Positions 24,726 to 32,833 of a stretch of 49,566 nt of DNA are shown in pieces. The notes beneath the pieces are model-generated. The model searched no databases. It was not told where the DNA came from and saw only the letters and a program-made list of their open reading frames with translations. Location: positions 1 to 49,566 of the forward strand of contig JAEZDY010000030.1 in NCBI GenBank assembly GCA_023417935.1. Direction: 5' to 3'. Each line of letters begins with the position of its first letter. The stretch's first letter is position 1. A program made the position numbers and the translations under genes. This DNA comes from Bacteroidota bacterium (GTDB lineage Bacteria; Bacteroidota; Bacteroidia; Bacteroidales; Lentimicrobiaceae).

Positions 24726-26081
24726 TTACATGTTAACTGAAGAGCGACCCTTTATACGTCCTGATTTTGTTAAACCATCATAATGACGCATCAGGAGGTG
24801 ACTCTCAATCTGTTGTAATGTATCGAGAACAACACCAACCAGGATGAGCAATGATGTTCCTCCGAAGAAGTTGGCGAACTGTGAAGTTACACCCATCTGC
24901 GCTACTATTGCTGGCATAATAGCCACAAAAGCTAGGAACATTGAACCCGGTAAAGTAATTCTCGACATAATCTGGTCAATAAATTCAGCTGTTTTCTTAC
25001 CTGGTTTTACACCTGGTATGAAACCGTTATTCTTCTTCATATCCTCTGCCATCTGATTAGGATTAATAGTGATAGCAGTGTAAAAATATGTGAAGACAAT
25101 GATTAAAATTGCGAATACAAAATTATACCAAAAACCATTAACATTTGTAAAAGTAGCAGCGAAACCTGATAATGACTCTGACTCAGCAAATCCGGCCAGT
25201 GTAAGTGGCAGAAACATAATAGCCTGAGCAAAGATGATTGGCATAACTCCGGCAGCATTTACTTTAAGAGGAATATACTGGCGCACGCCACCATACTGTT
25301 TGTTTCCTACAATTCTTTTTGCATATTGTACCGGAATCTTTCTTGTTCCCTGCACCAGCAGAATACTGATAAGAATTACCGCCATCAGAACCGCCAGTTC
25401 AACAATAAATATTACAAGTCCGCCACCTTGTTGTTCCATACGTGATACAAGTTCACCAAAGAGGGCAAAAGGCAGGTTGGCAATGATACCTATCATAATG
25501 ATAAGTGAAATACCATTTCCAATACCTTTATCGGTAATACGCTCCCCTAGCCACATTACAAACAAAGTACCAGAAATCAGAATGACAACTGAAGATACCC
25601 AGAAGAAAGTGCCGGGATTACTAACAGCAGGGTCAAACGGAGAAATAGCCTGTGCCGGCAATTGTGATATTAGGTTTGCAATATAAGCGGGGGCCTGGAA
25701 ACCGGTAATAATAACTGTAAGATAACGAGTGATCTGGTTTATTTTCTTACGACCGCTTTCACCTTCCTTCTGAAGTTTCTGGAAGTAAGGAATGGCCATT
25801 CCGAGCAACTGCACAACGATAGATGCAGAAATATACGGCATGATACCAAGCGCAAAGATGGAAGCATTTGAGAATGCACCACCTGAGAACATGTTAAGCA
25901 GACCGAGTAGCCCTCCACTGGTTTGATCCTGCAAACCGGCAAGCTGGTTAGGATCAATACCTGGCAGTGTAACAAACGATCCAAACCTGTATATAAGAAT
26001 AATCCCTAAAGTATAAGCAATACGCTTACGGAGATCTTCAATCTTATATATGTTTCTTATTGTTTGAATTAGTCTTTTCAT
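24726..26081 (-). CDS. secY: Protein translocase subunit SecY
   Basis: A 451-residue channel protein with ten membrane helices, the core of the Sec translocon. Recognisable parts are RIAYTLGIILIYRFGSFVTLPG (helix 1), MPYISASIVVQLLGMAIPYFQKLQKEGESGRKK, GIGNGISLIIMIGI, the cytoplasmic QYAKRIVGNKQYGGVRQYIPLKVNAAGVMPIIFA and the C-terminal LLMRHYDGLTKSG. It exports the lipoproteins and T9SS substrates of the flanking regions. 6 bp after rplO. Confidence 0.98.
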   Translation of the reverse strand: MKRLIQTIRNIYKIEDLRKRIAYTLGIILIYRFGSFVTLPGIDPNQLAGLQDQTSGGLLGLLNMFSGGAFSNASIFALGIMPYISASIVVQLLGMAIPYFQKLQKEGESGRKKINQITRYLTVIITGFQAPAYIANLISQLPAQAISPFDPAVSNPGTFFWVSSVVILISGTLFVMWLGERITDKGIGNGISLIIMIGIIANLPFALFGELVSRMEQQGGGLVIFIVELAVLMAVILISILLVQGTRKIPVQYAKRIVGNKQYGGVRQYIPLKVNAAGVMPIIFAQAIMFLPLTLAGFAESESLSGFAATFTNVNGFWYNFVFAILIIVFTYFYTAITINPNQMAEDMKKNNGFIPGVKPGKKTAEFIDQIMSRITLPGSMFLAFVAIMPAIVAQMGVTSQFANFFGGTSLLILVGVVLDTLQQIESHLLMRHYDGLTKSGRIKGRSSVNM

Positions 26082-26087
26082 TTAAGG

Positions 26088-26534
26088 CTAGATTTTAGTG
26101 GCCACACCACCGGTTGATTCAATAGCTTTAGCAGCGCTTGCTGAGAAAGCATGAGCTTTAACGTCAACTTTAGCAGTCAATTCACCCCTGCCTAAAATCT
26201 TGATTTTATCATTTTTAGAGGCGATACCATATTCTACAAAAATATCCATATCAATAACCTCAATATTGCGTGTAGCAGCCAGAGCCTGAATTACATCAAG
26301 GTTAATGCTCCGGTACTCAACACGGTTGATGTTTTTGAATCCGAATTTTGGTAAGCGCCTGTATATTGGCATCTGTCCGCCTTCAAAACCAAATCTCCTG
26401 CTATAACCGGAACGTGATTTCTGACCTTTGTGACCACGTGTGGATGTTCCGCCGCGTCCTGTTCCCTGTCCTCGTCCGATCCGTTTGCTATTCTTGGTTG
26501 AACCTGCAGCCGGTGTAAGATTACTTAAATCCAT
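26088..26534 (-). CDS. rplO: 50S ribosomal protein L15
   Basis: A 148-residue late-assembly 50S protein with the glycine/arginine-rich N-terminus RIGRGQGTGRGGTSTRGHKGQKSRSG and GFEGGQMPIYRRLPKFGF. The C-terminal half is the globular domain ending TGGVATKI. Normal length; 29 bp after rpmD and 6 bp before secY. Confidence 0.97.
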   Translation of the reverse strand: MDLSNLTPAAGSTKNSKRIGRGQGTGRGGTSTRGHKGQKSRSGYSRRFGFEGGQMPIYRRLPKFGFKNINRVEYRSINLDVIQALAATRNIEVIDMDIFVEYGIASKNDKIKILGRGELTAKVDVKAHAFSASAAKAIESTGGVATKI

Positions 26535-26563
26535 AATGTCTTGTCCGTTTACTTTGTTGTAAA

Positions 26564-26743
26564 TTAAATTTCTTCCACTTTAAGCAAGTGTTTGATCTTG
26601 GCAATCATGCCTTCAATCTGCGGTGTACCTGTTAATTCAACAGGGTGGCCCATTTTAGAAATACCAAGAGCTCTCATTGTTCTCTTTTGGCGTTCGGGCT
26701 GTTTGATAACACTCTTTATCTGTGTAACTCTCAAATTTCTCAT
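26564..26743 (-). CDS. rpmD: 50S ribosomal protein L30
   Basis: A 59-residue protein translated from 26743: MRNLRVTQIKSVIKQPERQK, then RTMRALGISKMGHPVELTG and KIKHLLKVEEI. The pattern of a short ferredoxin-like L30 (I-x-K-S-x-I...Q..T..ALGL.K....V) is complete. It lies between rpsE (26 bp) and rplO (29 bp) as expected. Confidence 0.96.
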   Translation of the reverse strand: MRNLRVTQIKSVIKQPERQKRTMRALGISKMGHPVELTGTPQIEGMIAKIKHLLKVEEI

Positions 26744-26769
26744 GTTGTAGCTTTTTTTATCGGTTAAAA

Positions 26770-27288
26770 TTAACCGTTGAATACTTTATTAAGGTCAACA
26801 CCACGAAGTTGTGCTACAGTGTATGCATCGCGCATATTAACAAGTGCATCAATAGTTGCTTTAACTACACTGTGAGGATTTGAAGAACCTTTCGACTTAG
26901 CAAGCACGTCTCTAACGCCAACACTTTCAAGTACAGCACGCATAGCACCACCAGCAATAACACCTGTTCCCGGGGAAGCCGGTTTAAGGAATATGAGGGC
27001 TCCGCCATATTTGCCTAGTTGTTCGTGAGGGATAGTACCTTTAAGAACAGGAACTTTCACAAGATTCTTTTTAGCGTCATCAACACCTTTAGCGATAGCA
27101 GCGGTAACTTCCTTAGCTTTTCCCAAACCGTATCCTACAACACCATTTTCGTTTCCAACAACTACAATAGCTGAGAAACTGAAGGTTCTACCTCCCTTGG
27201 TTACTTTGGTTACCCTTTGAATGCTTACCAGGCGGTCTTTAAATTCTATCTCGCTGGATTTTACTCTCTTAATATTTGTGTTTGCCAT
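26770..27288 (-). CDS. rpsE: 30S ribosomal protein S5
   Basis: A 172-residue protein with an N-terminal double-stranded RNA-binding domain (ELKDRLVSIQRVTKVTKGGRTFSFSAIVVVGN-like) and a C-terminal S5 domain (SPGTGVIAGGAMRAVLESVGVRDVLAKSKGSSN). It helps decoding accuracy and mRNA unwinding at the entry channel. 5 bp after rplR. Confidence 0.98.
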   Translation of the reverse strand: MANTNIKRVKSSEIEFKDRLVSIQRVTKVTKGGRTFSFSAIVVVGNENGVVGYGLGKAKEVTAAIAKGVDDAKKNLVKVPVLKGTIPHEQLGKYGGALIFLKPASPGTGVIAGGAMRAVLESVGVRDVLAKSKGSSNPHSVVKATIDALVNMRDAYTVAQLRGVDLNKVFNG

Positions 27289-27293
27289 TTGCG

Positions 27294-27656
27294 TTAAAAT
27301 TTAAGGCCTCCTTCTCTGGCCGCTTCAGCTAATGATTTGATTCTTCCGTGATACAAATATCCGTTGCGGTCGAACACTACTTTTTCGATTCCTGCTTCAA
27401 TTGCTTTTTTAGCAATGAGCTGGCCTACCAACTTCGCCTGTTCGATTTTGGCAATTGGGTTTCCTGAAATCTCAGGAACGAGTGACGATGCAGAAACAAG
27501 TGTCTTACCATCCAGGTCATTAATGATCTGGGCATAAATCTGTTTGTTGCTTCTGAATACTGTCAACCTTGGCTGCTCAGGGCTACCGGTAATTACCTTC
27601 CGGATTCTGAGTTTTATCCTGTGCCTTCTGTATTCTTTTCTGTTCTTAATAGCCAT
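27294..27656 (-). CDS. rplR: 50S ribosomal protein L18
   Basis: A 120-residue 5S rRNA-binding protein: RRHRIKLRIRKVITGSPEQPRLTVFRSNKQIYAQIIND, and the end FDRNGYLYHGRIKSLAEAAREGGLKF. With L5 it anchors 5S rRNA in the central protuberance. 54 bp after rplF and 5 bp before rpsE. Confidence 0.98.
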   Translation of the reverse strand: MAIKNRKEYRRHRIKLRIRKVITGSPEQPRLTVFRSNKQIYAQIINDLDGKTLVSASSLVPEISGNPIAKIEQAKLVGQLIAKKAIEAGIEKVVFDRNGYLYHGRIKSLAEAAREGGLKF

Positions 27657-27710
27657 CCTGCTTTAAGGAATTTTGCCCCGGATTACTCCGGATGCGGGTT
27701 ATTTTAAATA

Positions 27711-28268
27711 TTATTTGTCAGATGCTGATTTTCCTGCTTTTTTCTTAACAACTTCACCCTGGAAGCGAATACCCTTACCTTTATAAGGCTCCGGTTTACG
27801 AATTGACCTTATCTTAGCTGCTACCTGACCGATAAGCTGCTTGTCGAATGAGGTGAGTGTTATTGTTGGGTTCTTTCCTCTTTCTGCGGCTGTTGCAACA
27901 GTTACTTCAGCAGGCATCTCAAAAAAGATACTATGTGAGTAACCAAGTGCAAGTTCCAGTACGTTGTTTACTGCTGTTGCTTTGTAACCAACACCTACCA
28001 GTTCCTGAACTACAGTGAAACCGTCAGATACACCTTTAACCATATTAGCAAGTAATGAGCGGTATAAACCATGTTTTGATCTTGTACCCTGCTCTTCATT
28101 TGCCCTGTTAACGGTAAGTTCACTACCTTCAACCTGTATGGTGATGTTAGGATCGAGCTGTTGAGTCAACGTTCCTAATTTACCTTTTACAGTGACTGTG
28201 TTATCATCTGCTACTGTTATCTGAACACCGGCAGGAATAACGATTGGCATTTTTCCTATTCTCGACAT
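27711..28268 (-). CDS. rplF: 50S ribosomal protein L6
   Basis: A 185-residue protein with two similar RNA-binding domains near the sarcin-ricin loop. It begins MSRIGKMPIVIPAGVQ and has LVGVGYKA and the C-terminal KIRSIRKPEPYKGKGIRFQGE. The ATG at 28268 is the family start; an in-frame ATG at 28316 would add 16 residues and overlap rpsH by 32 bp. Confidence 0.97.
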   Translation of the reverse strand: MSRIGKMPIVIPAGVQITVADDNTVTVKGKLGTLTQQLDPNITIQVEGSELTVNRANEEQGTRSKHGLYRSLLANMVKGVSDGFTVVQELVGVGYKATAVNNVLELALGYSHSIFFEMPAEVTVATAAERGKNPTITLTSFDKQLIGQVAAKIRSIRKPEPYKGKGIRFQGEVVKKKAGKSASDK

Positions 28269-28284
28269 CGTAAGTTCTCCTTGT

Positions 28285-28683
28285 TTAGCTAATGTAACAT
28301 AATACTTCGCCACCAATCTGAAGCGTTCTGGCTTCCTTGTCGGTCATTAAACCACGGCTTGTTGATAAGATTGCAATTCCCAGTCCGTTGAGTACACGTG
28401 GCAGATCTTCCGACCCCACGTAACGGCGTAAACCAGGTTTGCTGATTCGCTCAAGTTTGGTGATAGCTGACACTTTTGAAACAGGATGATACTTAAGAGC
28501 TATCTTAATAATTCCTGGAAGGCCTTCATCTTCAAACTTATAGTTTAAAATATAACCCTTATCAAAGAGTATCTTGGTGATCTCCTTCTTAATGTTGGAT
28601 GAAGGTATTTCCACGATACGGTGGTTAGCCATCACGGCGTTCCTCAACCGGGTCAGGTAATCTGCAATAGGATCTGTTACCAT
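28285..28683 (-). CDS. rpsH: 30S ribosomal protein S8
   Basis: A 132-residue primary binder of 16S helix 21: DPIADYLTRLRNAVMANHRIVEIPSSNIKKEI at the N-terminus and the C-terminal GIAILSTSRGLMTDKEARTLQIGGEVLCYIS. In E. coli S8 represses the spc operon through the rplE leader; here rplE is in the same position upstream. 37 bp after rpsN. Confidence 0.98.
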   Translation of the reverse strand: MVTDPIADYLTRLRNAVMANHRIVEIPSSNIKKEITKILFDKGYILNYKFEDEGLPGIIKIALKYHPVSKVSAITKLERISKPGLRRYVGSEDLPRVLNGLGIAILSTSRGLMTDKEARTLQIGGEVLCYIS

Positions 28684-28720
28684 TTTATCCTTTAATATTA
28701 TTGTTGTTATAAATATTTAT

Positions 28721-28990
28721 TTACCAGCTGGCTTTCTTAATTCCCGGTATCTGTCCGTTGAGGGCCATGAACCTGAAGTTAATACGTGAAATTCCGAACT
28801 GACGCATATACCCTTTTGGGCGGCCCGTCATCTTGCAACGATTGTGCAAGCGTACAGGTGATGAATTCTTAGGCAGTTTCTGTAAACCGACGTAATCACC
28901 GGCTTCTTTCAATTCTGCGCGTTTGGCAGCGTATTTGGCAACAAGACGTTCTCTTTTACGTTCTCTTGCTTTGATAGATTCTTTTGCCAT
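28721..28990 (-). CDS. rpsN: 30S ribosomal protein S14, zinc-independent form
   Basis: An 89-residue protein with RLHNRCKMTGRPKGYMRQFGISRINFRFMA and the end GIKKASW. It lacks the CxxC pairs of zinc-binding S14 and matches the longer C-minus type. It packs in the 30S head. Only one base separates it from the rplE stop. Confidence 0.98.
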   Translation of the reverse strand: MAKESIKARERKRERLVAKYAAKRAELKEAGDYVGLQKLPKNSSPVRLHNRCKMTGRPKGYMRQFGISRINFRFMALNGQIPGIKKASW

Positions 28991-28991
28991 A

Positions 28992-29552
28992 TTATTGTTT
29001 GTTCTGATTTTTAAAAGGTAAACCGAATTCTTTCATCAAAGCCAGGCATTCCTGATCATTGCGGGCAGTGGTCACAAATGTAATGTCCATGCCATTGATC
29101 TTCGCTACCTTATCCATTTGAATTTCAGGGAAAATGATCTGCTCTGATACTCCGAGGGTGTAATTGCCACGTCCATCAAAACCTTTTTCATTAATCCCGC
29201 GGAAGTCCCTGATACGAGGTATTGCTACTGAAACCAAACGATCGAGGAATTCATACATCTTATCACCACGCAGGGTAACACGTACTCCAATAGGCATGCC
29301 TTTACGGAGTTTGAAGTTTGAGATGTCCTTCTTTGATTTGGTAGAAACAGCTTTCTGTCCGGTGATATTTGTTAATTCATTAACGCCTGCGTCAATGAGT
29401 TTCTTATCAGCAATAGCAGTACCTAAGCCCTGGTTTACACAAATCTTGAGTAGTTTTGGAACCTGCATTACTGTTTTATACTGGAACTGTTCGGTCATAG
29501 CCGGAACAATCTCCTTAGCATATTTATCTTTTAAGCGTGGTGAATAGTTCAT
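28992..29552 (-). CDS. rplE: 50S ribosomal protein L5
   Basis: A 186-residue 5S rRNA protein contacting P-site tRNA. Family segments: QVPKLLKICVNQGLGTA, GQKAVSTKSKKDISNFKLRKGMPIGVRVTLRGDKMYEFLDRLVSVAIPRIRDFRG and YTLGVSEQIIFPEI. Its ATG shares one base with the rplX stop (TAATG), so translation is coupled. Confidence 0.98.
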   Translation of the reverse strand: MNYSPRLKDKYAKEIVPAMTEQFQYKTVMQVPKLLKICVNQGLGTAIADKKLIDAGVNELTNITGQKAVSTKSKKDISNFKLRKGMPIGVRVTLRGDKMYEFLDRLVSVAIPRIRDFRGINEKGFDGRGNYTLGVSEQIIFPEIQMDKVAKINGMDITFVTTARNDQECLALMKEFGLPFKNQNKQ

Positions 29553-29890
29553 TACTTAATTACCTCCCCCGACTTTTTGGAATAACGTACTGATTTATTG
29601 GTCTTGGCGTCAATCTTACGGCCGATCTTCGACGGTTTACCGCTATTATCGATAACCATAAGGTTTGATATATGAATACCGGCCTCTTTTTTCACAATAC
29701 CGCCCTGAGTGTTTTTAGCATTCGGTTTAGTATTCTTCGACATCAGGTTCACTCCTTCAACAATGGCGTACAATTTTTCAGTATCCACTTCAAGGACTTT
29801 CCCCTGCTTGCCTTTTGAGTCACCGGCTATAACCTTCACGGTGTCGCCTTTTTTAATATTTAATTTCGTGCTCATAGTTTTGATGGTCAT
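29552..29890 (-). CDS. rplX: 50S ribosomal protein L24
   Basis: A 112-residue (or 107-residue) assembly initiator protein with a KOW domain: LNIKKGDTVKVIAGDSKGKQGKVLEVD, then EGVNLMSKNTKP and EAGIHISNLMVID. Two starts are possible: ATG at 29890, directly after the rplN stop, or ATG at 29875 (MSTKLNIKKGD), closer to family length. The choice is open. Confidence 0.96.
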   Translation of the reverse strand: MTIKTMSTKLNIKKGDTVKVIAGDSKGKQGKVLEVDTEKLYAIVEGVNLMSKNTKPNAKNTQGGIVKKEAGIHISNLMVIDNSGKPSKIGRKIDAKTNKSVRYSKKSGEVIK

Positions 29891-30259
29891 TTACAGCACC
29901 TCGGGTGCTAATGAAACAATTTTCATGTACTGCTTTTCGCGAAGTTCACGTGCCACCGGGCCGAATATACGGGTACCCGACATTTCACCAGCATTGTTAA
30001 GCAATACCACCGCGTTATCGTCAAACCGGATATATGATCCATCGTTACGACGAATTTCTTTTTTGGTTCTAACCACCACTGCTTTGGCTACGGTACCTTT
30101 TTTAATGTTTCCTGAAGGAAGCGCATTTTTAACGGTAACGACAATCTTATCGCCAATGGAGGCATATTTTTTACGGGTTCCACCCAGTACCCGGATGCAC
30201 AGAACTTCTTTAGCTCCGCTGTTATCAGCAACCGTAAGTCGTGATTCCTGTTGTATCAT
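29891..30259 (-). CDS. rplN: 50S ribosomal protein L14
   Basis: A 122-residue protein of the subunit interface (bridge B8): MIQQESRLTVADNSGAKEVL at the start, then GDKIVVTVKNALP and GTRIFGPVARELREKQYMKIVSLAPEVL. Exact family length. Two bases after rpsQ. Confidence 0.98.
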   Translation of the reverse strand: MIQQESRLTVADNSGAKEVLCIRVLGGTRKKYASIGDKIVVTVKNALPSGNIKKGTVAKAVVVRTKKEIRRNDGSYIRFDDNAVVLLNNAGEMSGTRIFGPVARELREKQYMKIVSLAPEVL

Positions 30260-30261
30260 AA

Positions 30262-30528
30262 TTACTTGGCTCTTTCAATTATTTCGACTAATCTCCAGCA
30301 TTTATTCTTGCTCAGGGGACGTGTTTCGGCTATACGAACTAAGTCGCCAATATTGCATTCATCTTTTTCATCATGTGCGGCGAATTTTGAAGATCTCTTC
30401 ACAAACTTACCGTACTTGGGGTGCTTTTCACGACGTTCAACCACAACGGTGATCGTCTTCTGCATTTTGTTACTTGTAACAACCCCCACTCTTTCTTTTC
30501 TAAGGTTTCTTGTTTCTATTGTTTCCAT
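30262..30528 (-). CDS. rpsQ: 30S ribosomal protein S17
   Basis: An 88-residue OB-fold primary 16S binder: NLRKERVGVVTSNKMQKTITVVVERREKHPKYGKFVKRSSKF and CNIGDLVRIAETRPLSKNKCWRLVEIIE. 16 bp after rpmC. Confidence 0.97.
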   Translation of the reverse strand: METIETRNLRKERVGVVTSNKMQKTITVVVERREKHPKYGKFVKRSSKFAAHDEKDECNIGDLVRIAETRPLSKNKCWRLVEIIERAK

Positions 30529-30544
30529 AGCTTTTTATCCCGGG

Positions 30545-30772
30545 TTATTTATTTACAGTAGCTTGTGCCTGAGCCTGTGCTTCATTCGCATTGCGTCTGT
30601 GCAAGTCGGTGAGCATGCGGGCTATAGTCCTACGGTATGTTTTAATTTTATTGGGATTCTCAAGAGGAGACACAGCATGGTTAAGCTTGAGCTTGTTAAG
30701 CTGTTTGCGTTCTTCTTCCAACCGCTCAATGAGCTCGGCTTTTGAAAGCTCTCTAATGACTTCTTGTTTCAT
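30545..30772 (-). CDS. rpmC: 50S ribosomal protein L29
   Basis: A 75-residue two-helix protein near the exit tunnel: ELSKAELIERLEEERKQLNKLKLNHAVSPLENPNKIKTYRRTIARMLTDLHRR, with a short Ala/Gln tail (NEAQAQAQATVNK). It helps form the docking site for trigger factor and SRP. 7 bp after rplP. Confidence 0.96.
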   Translation of the reverse strand: MKQEVIRELSKAELIERLEEERKQLNKLKLNHAVSPLENPNKIKTYRRTIARMLTDLHRRNANEAQAQAQATVNK

Positions 30773-30779
30773 CGTTGCT

Positions 30780-31208
30780 TTATATTGATTCTTCTACGTA
30801 ATCTCTTCTTACTACGAAGCGTGTTGCAACCGGCAATTTCTGCGCAGCCAAACGTAATGCTTCTTTTGCTACTTCTTCAGTAACGCCTTCTGCTTCAAAT
30901 AAAATACGGCCAGGGCTAATACGTGCAACGAAATATTCAGGTGCACCCTTTCCTTTACCCATACGTACTTCGGCAGGTTTCTTTGTCACTGGTTTATCCG
31001 GGAATATACGGATCCATATTTGTCCTTCACGTTTCATGTGACGGCTAACCGCCTGACGTGCTGCCTCTATCTGTCTGCCGGTTATCCAGGCTTCTTCCAG
31101 GGTTTTGATACCGAATGAACCGAATGAAAGTTCTGCTCCACGCTTGGTGTTGCCTTTCATTTTGCCTTTCTGCATCTTCCTGTACTTCGTTTTCTTTGGC
31201 TGTAACAT
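30780..31208 (-). CDS. rplP: 50S ribosomal protein L16
   Basis: A 142-residue protein that contacts the A-site tRNA elbow and helps order the peptidyl-transferase centre. It shows MLQPKKTKYRKMQKGKMKGN, FGIKTLEEAWITGRQIEAARQAVSRHMKREG and IWIRIFPDKPVTKKPAEVRMGKGKG. 46 bp after rpsC. Confidence 0.98.
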   Translation of the reverse strand: MLQPKKTKYRKMQKGKMKGNTKRGAELSFGSFGIKTLEEAWITGRQIEAARQAVSRHMKREGQIWIRIFPDKPVTKKPAEVRMGKGKGAPEYFVARISPGRILFEAEGVTEEVAKEALRLAAQKLPVATRFVVRRDYVEESI

Positions 31209-31254
31209 TATTACAAGATATTGATCGGATTGTTACTCTTTTTCTTTTCTATTA

Positions 31255-32088
31255 TTATCTCTTTGAGCGGCCACCATCTCTGCCACCTTCACGTCCACCG
31301 TCGCGGCCACCTTCTCTGCCACCGTCGCGTCCACCATCTCTACCACCTGGTCTGTTACCACGTGGTGGGCGACCACCACCGCCTCCAGGGCGCTGACCCA
31401 TTGGTTTATCACCACGGCCACCTGGTAAATTCTGGCTTTCAACACTTGGTACGAGATCAGGTTTTCCGTAGATCTCACCTTTACAAATCCATACTTTTAT
31501 GCCAATACGGCCATAAGTAGTGTGGGCTTCAGCTAGTGCATAATCTATATCAGCACGTAAGGTATGTAATGGAATACGGCCTTCCTTGATCATCTCACGA
31601 CGAGCCATTTCAGCACCTGCCAACCTGCCTGATATCAGAACCTTGATTCCTTCAGCACCAATACGCATGGTAGAGGCAATAGCAGTTTTGATGGCACGGC
31701 GGTATGATATACGGCCTTCAATCTGGCGGGCAATTGCATTAGCTACGATCACTGCATCCATTTCCGGGCGTTTGATCTCAGAGATGTTGATCTGGATCTC
31801 CTTCTTGGTGATCTTCTTCAACTCTTCTTTCAACTTGTCAACTTCCTGTCCACCTTTACCAATGATGATACCTGGGCGGGCTGTATGAATAGTTACAGTA
31901 ACCAGTTTAAGCGTGCGCTCAATAATTATTTTTGAAACACCTGCCTTTGATAAACGGGCGTTAAGATAGTTACGGATCTGATCGTCTTCAATCAGTTTGT
32001 TCTCGAAACTTTTTCCGCCATACCAGTTGGAATCCCATCCTCTGATGATGCCTAACCTTAAACCTATTGGATTTGCTTTTTGTCCCAT
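31255..32088 (-). CDS. rpsC: 30S ribosomal protein S3 with a Gly-Arg-Asp repeat tail
   Basis: A 277-residue protein. The first 220 or so residues are standard S3: MGQKANPIGLRLGIIRGWDS, a KH domain (RPGIIIGKGGQEVDKL) and the C-terminal SGRLAGAEMARREMIKEGRIPLHTLRADIDYALAEAHTTYGRIGIKVWI. From about residue 223 a 55-residue extension of Gly, Arg, Asp and Glu follows, made of GGRD/GGRE units encoded by 12-bp repeats (31261-31350). S3 lines the mRNA entry channel and has helicase activity, so an RGG-like basic tail could add RNA contacts; that is inference. Confidence 0.97.
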   Translation of the reverse strand: MGQKANPIGLRLGIIRGWDSNWYGGKSFENKLIEDDQIRNYLNARLSKAGVSKIIIERTLKLVTVTIHTARPGIIIGKGGQEVDKLKEELKKITKKEIQINISEIKRPEMDAVIVANAIARQIEGRISYRRAIKTAIASTMRIGAEGIKVLISGRLAGAEMARREMIKEGRIPLHTLRADIDYALAEAHTTYGRIGIKVWICKGEIYGKPDLVPSVESQNLPGGRGDKPMGQRPGGGGGRPPRGNRPGGRDGGRDGGREGGRDGGREGGRDGGRSKR

Positions 32089-32099
32089 TCAACAAATTA

Positions 32100-32516
32100 T
32101 TAATTAGTTGTTGTAATTTCTGTAATTCTATTATCTATCAGTACTGTAACATGATTTGAACGCTTACGGATACGATGAGCACGACCCTGAGGAGCAGTTC
32201 TTATACGTTTGAGTGAACGGCCACCGTCAACACCAATTTCCTTAATATACAGGTTAGTGTTTTCCATGCGAACGCCTTCATTCTTAGCCTGCCAGTTAGC
32301 AAGAGCTGATAGAACGAGCTTATGCAAACGGCCACTGGCATCCTGTGGTGAGTGATGGAGTATATGAAGAGCTTGCTCTACTTTCAAGCCGCGAACCATG
32401 TCAGCAACAAGGCGCATTTTGCGGGGTGAAGTTGGACAATTGTTCAACTTTGCGAACGACTCCTTCTTCTTAGCCTCTTTTACCAATTCGGCTTTATTAT
32501 GTTTACGTGATCCCAT
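32100..32516 (-). CDS. rplV: 50S ribosomal protein L22
   Basis: A 138-residue protein whose loop lines the exit tunnel. Key parts: NNCPTSPRKMRLVADMVRGLKVEQALHIL, SALANWQAKN and the loop/strand VDGGRSLKRIRTAPQGRAHRIRKRSNHVTV. The N-terminus has an extra basic stretch (MGSRKHNKAELVKEAKKKES), as in related species. 15 bp after rpsS. Confidence 0.97.
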   Translation of the reverse strand: MGSRKHNKAELVKEAKKKESFAKLNNCPTSPRKMRLVADMVRGLKVEQALHILHHSPQDASGRLHKLVLSALANWQAKNEGVRMENTNLYIKEIGVDGGRSLKRIRTAPQGRAHRIRKRSNHVTVLIDNRITEITTTN

Positions 32517-32531
32517 TGGTGTGTTCTTTCT

Positions 32532-32810
32532 TTATTTTTTACCTTTATCTTTACTACCGGCGTGTCCCCTGAATATACGGGTTGGTGAAAATTCTCCGAA
32601 TTTATGACCTACCATATTCTCAGTCACATATACCGGTATAAATTTATTTCCGTTGTGCACTGCTACTGTCTGACCAATAAAATCAGGAGAAATCATTGAT
32701 GCACGTGACCAGGTTTTAATAACAACCTTCTTGTTGGAGCTTACTACGTCCAACACTTTTTTTTCCAGTTTATAGTCGATATAAGGACCTTTTTTTAACG
32801 AACGGCTCAT
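32532..32810 (-). CDS. rpsS: 30S ribosomal protein S19
   Basis: A 92-residue 30S head protein: MSRSLKKGPYIDYKLEKKV, IKTWSRASMISPDFIGQTVAVHNG and the C-terminal MVGHKFGEFSPTRIFRGHAG. It forms a dimer with S13 near the A-site finger. 23 bp after rplB. Confidence 0.98.
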   Translation of the reverse strand: MSRSLKKGPYIDYKLEKKVLDVVSSNKKVVIKTWSRASMISPDFIGQTVAVHNGNKFIPVYVTENMVGHKFGEFSPTRIFRGHAGSKDKGKK

Positions 32811-32833
32811 GTTAAAATGCTGTTAATGATCAA

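Noticed and set aside
29709..30452. 247-codon plus-strand frame opposite rplX, rplN and rpsQ
   Set aside because: Long but antisense to three certain ribosomal genes; no family features.
31115..31396. Plus-strand Pro/Arg-rich frame opposite rpsC (PPSLPPSRPPS repeats)
   Set aside because: This is just the antisense reading of the GGRD repeats in the S3 tail.
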